Shown here: positions 44,903 to 54,000 of the stretch, piece by piece
Layout of the letters: each line of letters opens with the position of its first letter
Position numbering within the stretch: position 1 is the stretch's first letter
IMG/VR virus record: IMGVR_UViG_3300048018_000619
Location: 1-64,000 of that record
Origin: a virus
Length of the DNA stretch: 64,000 nt
Direction: 5' to 3' (one strand)
Position numbers and translations under genes: made by a program
Notes under the pieces: model-generated
Databases searched by the model: none
Seen by the model: the letters and a program-made list of their open reading frames with translations, nothing else
What the model was told of the DNA's origin: nothing

Positions 44903-45573
44903 AATCCAAATCTCGATTTTTGTGCATTATAGTTTTGTAAAACTTGGTCACCACTTACAGTGTTATTATAAACCTTAATCACTGATATTCCACCTGAAAA
45001 TTGTCTACTGTCACCCTCCCAACCAATATTAAGGTCAGAATAGTATGTCCCCGTAGTTGTGGATGTTGTTACGGTATTTTCTAAAACACCATTTATGTAC
45101 TGATAAAGTTTTCCCGTTGAGGAATCCCATACCGACATTAAGTGATGCCACCTGTTTCGATCCATTTGTGTTGTTGGTTCATGATATCCACTTGGACTTG
45201 CCGAATACCAATAATTACTTAATCTTCTATTTGACTTATTCCAACTTAAATAACAATACCCCTGAATTACTGCACCTCTATCTCCTGAACTTACTTCGTC
45301 TTGAGGATATATCCATGCTTCCAATGTTAGATCATTTGTAGTTCTATTATTATCGGTATTGGCGTTAAATCGTTTTCCCACCGCATCTAATATGAAACAT
45401 TTAGCACCACCTAATTCCCCATGAGTTGGGGAACCGATAATATCCGCATTGTGACCATTACCACTCAAATCGTACCAAGTAGTACCACTACCCGGATATG
45501 ATCTTTGTGACGCCGCATCTAAAATTAAATTAGCCTGAACACTATTTGTGTGTGCACCTCTGAATATTCCCAT
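44899..45573 (-). CDS. LamG adhesin, 224 aa
   Basis: A 224-residue protein starting MGIFRGAHTNSVQ and made of one LamG domain: WYDLSGNGHNADIIG, DLTLEAWIYPQDE, RWHHLMSVWDSSTGKLYQYING, then the terminal VSGDQVLQNYNAQKSRFGL helix that is standard for this family. The likely role is glycan binding at the phage tail. TATTTATA on the - strand occurs between three and twelve bases before the ATG. The nearest upstream gene is a glycosyltransferase, so adhesin and enzyme genes alternate here. Confidence 0.75.
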   Translation of the reverse strand: MGIFRGAHTNSVQANLILDAASQRSYPGSGTTWYDLSGNGHNADIIGSPTHGELGGAKCFILDAVGKRFNANTDNNRTTNDLTLEAWIYPQDEVSSGDRGAVIQGYCYLSWNKSNRRLSNYWYSASPSGYHEPTTQMDRNRWHHLMSVWDSSTGKLYQYINGVLENTVTTSTTTGTYYSDLNIGWEGDSRQFSGGISVIKVYNNTVSGDQVLQNYNAQKSRFGL

Positions 45574-45590
45574 AACTATAAATATCTAAT

Positions 45591-46238
45591 CTATTGGTTT
45601 GATGAACCAAATTTGTAAATTCCTAAGTGACCTATTTCTCTACTCAAATTGGTATCTATGTATATATTTTTACCAATATTTCTAAACTTAGTAAATAAGT
45701 TAAAATCTTCACCTAACCAATCATCGGTTTCCTTATTATAAGTGAATTCAAAGTAAGGTTTATTAATTTCTTTGAATAAATCTGTCTTTATTAATATACA
45801 ACCCATACCAACACCCTCAACTTTGACAAGATCCTTCTTTTCGTCTAAAGAAACCCAACTATCCCAATTACCAATTTCTCTATATGCAACAGGTGTCTGT
45901 GGGTTAGATCTTTTTTTGTAGTTACATCCCACTATCTCTTTATCATGTGATAATAGTCTTAATAATGTGGTCGATGGGAAGGTCATGTCACTATCTAACC
46001 ATAACGTGTAGTCGGATTCAACCTCCATAGACGATTTAACTAATTTCTCTCTCTGATTTAATAATACAGATCCTGAGTTAAAGAATAGGAATGTTTCAAT
46101 TCCCGCATTTTCAGAAGTTTTTATTAGTTGAGTTAATGAGAATGCAAAACCACTATGAACCATATCCCTTGTCGGAACGACAATAGATATTCTTTTAGGT
46201 TGATTTATCCATATTGATGTGTTATTCTTTGATTTCAA
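45591..46238 (-). CDS. Glycosyltransferase family 2-like, TTG start
   Basis: A 215-residue GT-A protein: ISIVVPTRDMVHSG first strand, NQREKLVKSSMEVESDYTLW helix, and LDSDMTFPS with Asp82 and Asp84 as the metal motif. KEIVGCNYKKR follows. No ATG exists before the first strand; the best start is the TTG at 46238, which overlaps the upstream stop as TTGA. A later ATG would remove the strand that binds the nucleotide. It lies among LamG adhesins and may glycosylate tail proteins, or act on the host. Confidence 0.72.
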   Translation of the reverse strand: MKSKNNTSIWINQPKRISIVVPTRDMVHSGFAFSLTQLIKTSENAGIETFLFFNSGSVLLNQREKLVKSSMEVESDYTLWLDSDMTFPSTTLLRLLSHDKEIVGCNYKKRSNPQTPVAYREIGNWDSWVSLDEKKDLVKVEGVGMGCILIKTDLFKEINKPYFEFTYNKETDDWLGEDFNLFTKFRNIGKNIYIDTNLSREIGHLGIYKFGSSNQ

Positions 46239-46681
46239 TCTCCCGGTAAGTTTTCTCCCAATCCATCATTTTGAACATAAACAGATTGTCCTATTTTTAT
46301 GAGTTCCTGTACTCTCTTGGTTACCAAATCAAAATCACTCTTTGGTAGGTTACTTATTTGTTTATATGTGTCTGTGTTGTATGTTCCTGAGGTTAGTATT
46401 TCTATTGACCCATTCCTTGATAATCTTTCAATGTGAGATAATCTTGAGGTTGTTTCATCATTACTTAGTAGGTTAAATATTTTAACCCTACCATAGTGAT
46501 CTACAATATTGATCATAAATTCCAACTCTTTTTTATATGTAGTACTGAATATTGATAGGAACTTAATCCACCTGAATCGTCTAACGAATCTCCTTAGGAT
46601 TTTACGATCGTATTGTACACCCTCCCATTTTATATAGAGTGTTTCGTATTTTGAAAGTTTGTTTTTGAATCTAAGTTTCAT
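46235..46681 (-). CDS. Unknown protein, basic N-terminus (148 aa)
   Basis: A 148-residue protein with a basic N-terminal half (KILRRFVRRFRWIKFL) and a more polar C-terminal half. There is no clear catalytic motif. Its end overlaps the TTG start of the GT2 gene by four bases, so the pair may be a functional unit. A 48-base AT-rich leader precedes it, with the 14-base motif also seen upstream of the outer-membrane protein gene. Confidence 0.55.
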   Translation of the reverse strand: MKLRFKNKLSKYETLYIKWEGVQYDRKILRRFVRRFRWIKFLSIFSTTYKKELEFMINIVDHYGRVKIFNLLSNDETTSRLSHIERLSRNGSIEILTSGTYNTDTYKQISNLPKSDFDLVTKRVQELIKIGQSVYVQNDGLGENLPGD

Positions 46682-46698
46682 TTTTATATATATAACTT

Positions 46699-46712
46699 AA
46701 TATAAATAAAAT
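46699..46712 (-). promoter_or_regulatory. AT-rich motif upstream of the 148-aa gene
   Basis: The - strand reads ATTTTATTTATATT, 17 bases before the ATG at 46681, identical over 14 bases to the site upstream of the outer-membrane protein gene (7286-7299). It belongs to the same TATTTATA-centred motif family as the three exact copies elsewhere. Confidence 0.3.
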
Positions 46713-46729
46713 AACTTAGTTTTTAAAGG

Positions 46730-46951
46730 TTAATAGTTGTTCGGTGTATCTAACCCCCCGAAATCACCCGACTCTTCAGTTGAAGACCCTGATATGATAG
46801 ATGATATGTTTGTAATAGCATTACTTCTATTAATACCTAAAGTACCGTTAAGTTTAATTTGTGATGGGGGTGGATATGATGTAGAAGTACCTAATGCTCT
46901 AGATATTCTACCCATACTTACTTCTGACCCTGTTGCTGGTATTATTCCCAT
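46730..46951 (-). CDS. Small structural-type protein (73 aa)
   Basis: A 73-residue protein beginning MGIIPATGSEVSMGRISRALG. That IPxxGxxxSMxxI pattern is a common short N-terminal domain in phage virion proteins of marine phages. The rest is Ser/Gly/Asn rich, ending LDTPNNY. It is probably a small tail protein or a peptide that attaches to a fibre. It lies between LamG genes. Confidence 0.6.
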   Translation of the reverse strand: MGIIPATGSEVSMGRISRALGTSTSYPPPSQIKLNGTLGINRSNAITNISSIISGSSTEESGDFGGLDTPNNY

Positions 46952-46965
46952 ATCACTTTACTTTT

Positions 46966-48345
46966 TTAAACCGGATAAGTACCCATATTAATTTTATTTT
47001 TTTGTGCATCATAGTTCTCTTGAACTTGATCTGAACTTAAATTTTTACTCCATAATCTAAATGATAAAATATCATTAGTACCTGGTCTATTAGTTGCTCC
47101 TCTTCCTAAAGAATGTAAACCTAGACTTTCTCCATGAGTGAACGTCCAACCAAACGTTGTTGTTTTTTCATTACCATTCTTATATAATGTAAATGTTCCT
47201 TGATTAGATCCTGTAGATTCATAAACAATGGTTAGATGATAGAATCTACCTTGAGGGAAAACCGACGCCTTAGTCCAACCAGTGTATTTTATTTGGGAAC
47301 TACCATTGTAACCTTCATAGTATGTCAATTGATTACTATGAAACATCCAATATCCACCATTACCTAAGTCTCCTCCGAATATACCAGACCAACTACCATC
47401 ATTAACATCCCAAGGGTTAAATACCACTTCCGCAGTCCAACTTTGTGATGGTGAATATGTAATTGGATCCACCGAAATATAATCATCAGTACCGTCCATA
47501 TCAAAATAGTTTAATTGTCTATAACCATCTCTCATACTTGAAAACTCTCCCGAGTTATTAGGTGTCATATATTGTTTGTCCGATCCTAAACTTTTAAAAC
47601 TTGATTCCCCCCTAAATAATAATTGTTCAATTGTTGGTTCATTACCGTCAATTTTGTCGATTCTTGGATATGCAAATTCAAGCCCCGATGACGTGTTTGT
47701 TGTATAAAAATGATAAGTTCTGTGTTGTGCCGATGTGGTTGTTTCATTCCATCTGGTGTCTTGATCACCACAATTACCATAACTTTTATCACTTATTTTA
47801 GTCCCATTTTCATACCACCCCGATTTAGGATGTCTACCACCACTATAACCCGCATAAAATACGTGAGCAACCACCAAATACCATTGATTATGTATTAAAT
47901 TTGAAATTGATGGGTATGTAAAATAAGGATTACCTTGAGAGGATCCGTTATCATTTCTTATTGGGTTTGGGTTCATTCCCATGTAAAAGGTACCTCCCGT
48001 TCCTGAAGTATGTCGTCTAACCCAAACAGAATACCTGTAAGTGTATTGTACATCAACATTATAATAACTACTATTCCAACCACCATCAGCACCTGAAGTT
48101 GCATCGGGTGTTGTTCTCCAAATAACCGATTGTCTACCCCAAGGATCATCAGAAATTACCGCCCTTAATTGTTCGGTGGAACTTCCATTAGAACCATACC
48201 CCGTAAAACCTCCAGTACCTGTTTGCCAAAACCCCGGATCTGTAAGAATGTTACTTGTTTGTAAATTCCTTAATGTCGATCTTATACTTTGAGCATCCAC
48301 CGATAATACTAAGTTGTCTGTATGTATTTTTGATCCTATATTCAT
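46966..48345 (-). CDS. LamG adhesin, 459 aa
   Basis: A 459-residue protein. The leader (MNIGSKIHTDNLVLSVDAQS) resembles the other LamG genes. About 30-240 forms a beta-rich carbohydrate-binding-like part (GWNSSYYNVDVQYTYRYSVWV, WYLVVAHVFYAGYSG). From about 280, YFDMDGTDDYISVDPITYS introduces the LamG domain: SWTAEVVFNPWD, FYHLTIVYESTGS and the final LSSDQVQENYDAQKNK. It shares TAATG with the preceding gene, so translation is coupled. Likely a host-glycan-binding tail protein. Confidence 0.75.
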   Translation of the reverse strand: MNIGSKIHTDNLVLSVDAQSIRSTLRNLQTSNILTDPGFWQTGTGGFTGYGSNGSSTEQLRAVISDDPWGRQSVIWRTTPDATSGADGGWNSSYYNVDVQYTYRYSVWVRRHTSGTGGTFYMGMNPNPIRNDNGSSQGNPYFTYPSISNLIHNQWYLVVAHVFYAGYSGGRHPKSGWYENGTKISDKSYGNCGDQDTRWNETTTSAQHRTYHFYTTNTSSGLEFAYPRIDKIDGNEPTIEQLLFRGESSFKSLGSDKQYMTPNNSGEFSSMRDGYRQLNYFDMDGTDDYISVDPITYSPSQSWTAEVVFNPWDVNDGSWSGIFGGDLGNGGYWMFHSNQLTYYEGYNGSSQIKYTGWTKASVFPQGRFYHLTIVYESTGSNQGTFTLYKNGNEKTTTFGWTFTHGESLGLHSLGRGATNRPGTNDILSFRLWSKNLSSDQVQENYDAQKNKINMGTYPV

Positions 48346-49577
48346 TATATATTAAATCTTCTTTTATAAGAATTAAAATTTCTTTTAATTTGGTTATCAT
48401 CTAAAGGTTGTTTGTACAGTTTGATTACCGGCATCTCACCGTTAAAATATCTTGAATAACCACCATTATATTCATATCTACCAACGTATCTTGTTTTCAA
48501 AGCACTAAAACTTGATGAAAAGGAAAACGACGTGTGGTCACCCCCCTCAGGTTCACCATTAACATAGTACTGCATACTAGTTCCTGATTTTTGGACGAAC
48601 GCAACATGGTACCAAGTATCACTATTAAATACCGTGTTACCATATTTCCATACCCCTTGCCCATGATCCCAAACCGCTAATTTCGATTGGTATATTGCTA
48701 ACCAATTAGCGTTAAAATCGTCCGCTTCCGCAGAGTTAAAATGTTGTAAGGTGGACGCACTATGAGTATAAAAAACATATTCGGCTGTCCATCCTTTATT
48801 ATTTGGTGATAACATTATATCACTCCCGAAATCAATAAACTCATTAGTTCCATCAAAAGTAAAATTCGCAGTAGGGGTTTCATAGGGTATTACACTATTT
48901 AAATGTGCAACCGCACCTCCCGATTCATTCTCATAACCCCATCCGAATGCATTTCCTGCACCTAAACCAGGTCTACCAACTAAAACAAATTCTCTCCTTC
49001 CATTTGCCCATGTTAAAACTTCTTTAGGTGCCCCCAAATCCACCAAAGTCTCTCTAATTCCCGTAACATCATATCTATCATTTGCATGACTTGCAATTAT
49101 TACGTGAGTAGCATCAGGAAAATTTGATTTGATTATCTCATAATCATCTAAAAATTTATTTGACTCACTAACATAATCCGTAGATGAATATAAATCATAA
49201 CAATGACCATTTATTCTCATTCCTGTGAAATAGGAATCAGGTACCCAATCAACTCCATCATGAACATAATAGTTAAGTGACCTACTAGCACCATAAGTCA
49301 TACTTCCGAATTGTACGTTATGACCTGGTGTGACACCATCTCTATTTGCGGGACTATAGTTACCTTCAGGGTAAGTTATGGCATATAAAGTATAATATTG
49401 TGCATCAGTTAAGTGTGGAGAGAAGGTACTTGGGTATTCACTCTTATCAATTAAATTTTTAATAATGTTATCCGCAGAATATGTACCGTTAGGTGTGAAC
49501 CCTCGTATTGAACTTCCCGAGTCTAAGGAAATTACCAACCCATCTCTCTTTATTTTAGGACCTGACGATACACCCAT
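48345..49577 (-). CDS. Adhesin with ILEI/FAM3-like GG domain and LamG domain (410 aa)
   Basis: The leader (MGVSSGPKIKRDGLVISLDSG) is followed at about 100-230 by a block like the GG/ILEI domain of the FAM3 family: ATHVIIASHANDRYDV, LVDLGAP, RREFVLVGRPGLGAGNAFGW. That domain is known in T4 long tail fibre protein gp35 and in animal FAM3 and POMGNT1. Residues about 240-405 form a LamG domain (FDGTNEFIDFG, GWTAEYVFYTHSAS, WYHVAFVQKSG, LDDNQIKRNFNSYKRR). This combination suggests a tail-fibre hinge or tip protein. It shares TAATG with the next gene. Confidence 0.7.
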   Translation of the reverse strand: MGVSSGPKIKRDGLVISLDSGSSIRGFTPNGTYSADNIIKNLIDKSEYPSTFSPHLTDAQYYTLYAITYPEGNYSPANRDGVTPGHNVQFGSMTYGASRSLNYYVHDGVDWVPDSYFTGMRINGHCYDLYSSTDYVSESNKFLDDYEIIKSNFPDATHVIIASHANDRYDVTGIRETLVDLGAPKEVLTWANGRREFVLVGRPGLGAGNAFGWGYENESGGAVAHLNSVIPYETPTANFTFDGTNEFIDFGSDIMLSPNNKGWTAEYVFYTHSASTLQHFNSAEADDFNANWLAIYQSKLAVWDHGQGVWKYGNTVFNSDTWYHVAFVQKSGTSMQYYVNGEPEGGDHTSFSFSSSFSALKTRYVGRYEYNGGYSRYFNGEMPVIKLYKQPLDDNQIKRNFNSYKRRFNI

Positions 49578-49579
49578 CT

Positions 49580-49912
49580 TTATTGAATATCATTACTTGG
49601 GCTCCACTCAGGAGACCTTAATAATTCTAAGATTTCCTTGTGGTTATATTCTTGGTACTCTTCAGAATAAATTGAAGGTCTACCATAAACTCCAACTTCT
49701 ATTGTATTAGTATAAATTATTGTAGGGTCTTCGGCGTCTTGATATTCCTCATTATATTCTTCTGTTACCACATTAACCTCATATTTAATAAAAGTTTTTG
49801 AACCATCTACAGAAAATCTTAATGATTCTGATGATGACTCAAGTACTTGATTGAAATCAATTGTATCTATTAATGTTGTTGGTATTACTAACCATCTTCT
49901 GTTTTCGTACAT
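49580..49912 (-). CDS. Small tail-associated protein (110 aa)
   Basis: A 110-residue acidic protein with NRRWLVIPTTLIDTIDFNQVLE and LRFSVDGSKTFIKYEV, a pattern that I associate with small proteins near tail-fibre genes of marine phages. No enzymatic motif. The function is unknown. It sits between two LamG genes, with a four-base gap to the upstream one. Confidence 0.55.
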   Translation of the reverse strand: MYENRRWLVIPTTLIDTIDFNQVLESSSESLRFSVDGSKTFIKYEVNVVTEEYNEEYQDAEDPTIIYTNTIEVGVYGRPSIYSEEYQEYNHKEILELLRSPEWSPSNDIQ

Positions 49913-49916
49913 ATCG

Positions 49917-51089
49917 TTATAAGTTAAATCTGTTTTTATAGCTGTTATAATTTTGTTTTATCTCGTCGGATGTGAGTGCTCTACCATATACTTTACCAAC
50001 ATACACCGCACCATTAAAATAATAATCATTATATATTGGTGTCCATCTACCTGAACATATGGGTTGAGGTATAAAATTGGGAGTTGATGAAAGACTATAC
50101 GTCGAATCTGATACTCCATTTATAAACCACTCTATTGTGTTATTAGATGAGTCGTATTTTAATACGGCATGAAATGGTACATTCTCTTGAATAACGTAAG
50201 ATGTGTTTTTGGACGCATATTCTCTTGACCCATTTGTATATCCAATAGAGGCACCTAACCTACTTCCACTTACATAGTTTATTCCAAAATTAGATTGTGG
50301 AGACTGAAAGTGGTGATTTGTTAGTATACCCGCAGGTGAGTCGGGGGCTCCTGTAGACATAGCTACAATTTCCCATGTTTGATCTCCCTTTATTAGAAAG
50401 TCCTCATAAGTAACAAGATAATCGTTTGTACCATCAAAAGTAGGTTGTCCTGTTGAATCAAACGATAGGTTAGACATATCAATATCTGTTGTTCTTTTTA
50501 GATCTATGAGTGACTCTGTTGATGGTCGGTCACCATCCACATGTGGGGTTACGACACTTCCTAATTCATATTGAGGTGCCGTAAAGTAAGCAACTCCGTT
50601 GGTTCTATATGCGTTTGCAACATTACCGTAATTATTAACATCATTAGTAACTGTTTGAGATAACCTTACCCACCTACCTAAAGGTGGATTTTGTGTGTCA
50701 CCATACGCCCATGGATTCCAATGTTGACCCACCGTTACGATTGTTCCTGATTCTAAATAACAGTAAACACTATGGACATAATTACCACCCACACCATTTA
50801 CTACGTTAGAGGTTCCCATTATACCTTGATTTAATCCACCATCGTTAGATTGTAACTTATAAACTTCAAACCCTTGAGCTTCAAGTGGTGGTGGTACGGG
50901 TGGTGTTGCATTTCTTGTGGCGGTTATATTCCCACTGGTGTAACTATGTGAGTTTTTATTCCAAGTATTAGTTGTGGGTTTACCTTGGTAAAACCTACTA
51001 CTCGTGTGATTGTCGCACACACCGTGTCCACTATCATATCCGAATACTAATCCACCTTTTTCCATATTTGGTCCTCTATGAATTCCCAT
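49917..51089 (-). CDS. LamG adhesin, 390 aa
   Basis: A 390-residue protein starting MGIHRGPNMEKGG. The N-terminal section (30-200) is beta-rich with VNGVGGNYVHSVYCYLES. RPSTESLIDLKR joins it to the LamG domain (about 215-388): FDGTNDYLVTYEDFLIKG, QTWEIVAMSTGAPD, FHAVLKYDSSNNTIEWFIN and the final ALTSDEIKQNYNSYKNRFNL. Its ATG follows the TAG of the 2934-residue fibre with no gap. It is probably a receptor-binding or accessory protein of that fibre. Confidence 0.75.
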   Translation of the reverse strand: MGIHRGPNMEKGGLVFGYDSGHGVCDNHTSSRFYQGKPTTNTWNKNSHSYTSGNITATRNATPPVPPPLEAQGFEVYKLQSNDGGLNQGIMGTSNVVNGVGGNYVHSVYCYLESGTIVTVGQHWNPWAYGDTQNPPLGRWVRLSQTVTNDVNNYGNVANAYRTNGVAYFTAPQYELGSVVTPHVDGDRPSTESLIDLKRTTDIDMSNLSFDSTGQPTFDGTNDYLVTYEDFLIKGDQTWEIVAMSTGAPDSPAGILTNHHFQSPQSNFGINYVSGSRLGASIGYTNGSREYASKNTSYVIQENVPFHAVLKYDSSNNTIEWFINGVSDSTYSLSSTPNFIPQPICSGRWTPIYNDYYFNGAVYVGKVYGRALTSDEIKQNYNSYKNRFNL

Positions 51090-54000
51090 CTATTTCTTTA
51101 GTTTAGATTCGAGTTCTTCTACTCTCGCAATTAATTCTTTATTTGATTGTATTAGTAGTGCTGTTAGTTTTTCGTACTTAACACCTTTATAACCATCACT
51201 TCTTGTTCCAACAAGTTCAGGTAATACTTCTTCTATTTCTTGTGCAATAACACCCACATCATGACCATTGTTATTTTTTGAGTTTGAATTCCAATCGAAC
51301 TCATAACCACCAATCATTTTTATTTTATCAATTGCGTTTTCAATAGGTTTAATATTGTCTTTCAATCTCTTATCGGATGCGTAGTATGCAATAACATCTC
51401 CCGTTACATGTAAAGTATCGTCTACAGTTACTACACCTGAAGAATTAACAGTTAAGATTGGTATACCCGATATGTCGGATACTTCAAATATGTCCCCTAT
51501 TAAACTATCTGTTATTGAGAATAACTGACCACTTGTACCTTGTACCTCGAATACTGTTTCACCTGCAGTTGTACCTTCAACATATAATGGTGTGTCACTT
51601 GGGTTTGTTATCGTCTCACCCTGACCAACTGATAGTGATTTTGCAATAACCATTTTACCTTCGGTGGTGATTGACGCGGCTCCTTGGTCATCGGTATGTG
51701 AGGTGTCTCCCCACCACCAACCTCTACCGGCGGTATTACTCATTTGGAATGACATTGCGTATTCACCTGATCCTATATGACCGTAATCATACCCATTCTT
51801 CATACCAATCGAATACTCACTTGAATCCCAAACTCTTATTTTATCTCTTGTTTGAGAACTGTATCCAAGGATAAGACCTATGTTGTATCTCGTACTCTGC
51901 GAGAATCTCGCCGCTACAAATGTACCACTTGTAATATCACTCGTCGAGTGTGTGTGTGATGAAGATGCGTAACCAGCACTTGCGTGGTTACCCCATCCAT
52001 ATGCGGTGTTCCATTGTGATGAATTACCATGGGATGTTGTTGTTATAGTACCATCTGTCCATATACCCGCCCCAATGGCAGATACAGTAGTACCATTCCT
52101 CATTATTAACATTTGATGATCTAAACCTGATTTAGATTCTCCACCAACATTTGTGTGTGTAAACGCTAATCCGTATAAATTACCTGCACTTGTACCGTCA
52201 TCTGAGAGATTATAACTCGTACCCATAGACCATACGTGTTGGTATCTTGTTGAGGAATATATACCATAAACACCTCGTCCATAGTTATTAGCCACTAACG
52301 CCTTTTGAGTACCCATTGTTATAGTACCTGTGAAAGTGTCCGCCGTGTTACTTCTTAAAAACTCTGAAGAATCAATACCATCAAGTTTATCTGAATCCGC
52401 GGCCTTATCTGATATTTTTAAATACCTACCATCAATATCGACAGTGAACCCTGCATTACCCACACCTGTACCTGTGATAACACCCGTACCTGTATCGAAT
52501 GATGCTGAATTTATATAGTCAATATCATTATCAAAACTTTTTATATAACCTTCTTGTGAATGATCACCCCATCCATACGCTGTATTCCAATTACCTGAGT
52601 TTCCTCCTGATGCGGTTACACTACCTGTTACAACAACGTTACCGTCACCTCTAATTACCATGTTAGTAGTACCAGCTACACCACCATCCTTAAATGCAAT
52701 GTCTTCACCTCCCGATGTGGCAATAATGAAATGTTCGTCATTTGTGTCTGTCGATTGTAAAAATCCTCTCGTAGTACCAGCAGCGGTTTTAAATGATATA
52801 ATACTTCCACTTTCTATAGTGTCGTCAACATCAGTTCTTAGATATTTTGATTGTGTTGAACTACTTGTTAGATATCCCACTTGTGAATGATCTCCCCATC
52901 CATACGCTGTATTCCAATTACCTGAGTTACCACCTGTCGCTACTATCTGACCTTGTGCAGTAACCGTTCCATTGTAACTAACTCTGAACTGTTCCGCTAA
53001 ACCACTACTATTACCTAACTCATCACTACCAACAGGTGCAGTATATACCACAAACGAACCCGCACCTTCTTTAGACATTGCGTTTGCGTCCGCATCTGGA
53101 CCAACCTGTGCACCTATACGTACTTGTGGTGTGTAATTTGCGTTAGTGTCAGTAAACTTAAAATCAATAAAAGACTGTTGTTGTGATATATCAGAATTTT
53201 CGTTATGTAACGTTAATAAACTCTTACCGGCGGTTGTTGATGTATTTGTATCCTCTTTAATTGTGATTAAACCATCAAACTGACCACCACTTGATTTGGA
53301 CACAAAGTCTGTCGCTTGAGAAGTTATGTATCCTGCAGTACTGTGATCACCCCATCCATACGCTGTATTCCAATTACTTGAGTTGTTGGTGAAATTACCT
53401 GAATGATAAACTTGTAACCATGCTTGAGTTGAGTTTATTGCCGCCGCACTAAACTTTCTATAATATATGTTACCGTTAGAACTAAACCCTAACTGACTAT
53501 TGTATTCACCTGAGTGTCTATTAATATTTAAGAATGCATTTGAATTATCTACGGTAGGCATCCCCAATGCTCCTGAACCTGCACTTACTTGACCTGTAAA
53601 TATTACCTTATTTGTGCCAGGGTGAGTATTTGCAGATCCACCATCACCCAAGAAACTGTTAGATTCTGAAGTTAAATATCTACCATCTAAATCAACAGTA
53701 TATGTGTCTCCACCATTCTTAGTAAAAGTTACAACACCATTACCACTGTTAAATGTTGCACCTGTTGTATGTAAAACCGTATCGACTGCGAACCCCGTAA
53801 CATCTACACTACTTCCATTTGATTTATTAAGTGTTAATGTTTGGTTAGCGTCATTATATGTACCACCAGTGACATTTATATCAGTTAAAGTACTACTAAT
53901 ATCAACAGTGTACTGATCTCCATCATTTCTTGTAAATGTGATTATACCATTACCACCATTAAATGTTGCACCTGTGGTATACTCATCATTATAAGAGGTT

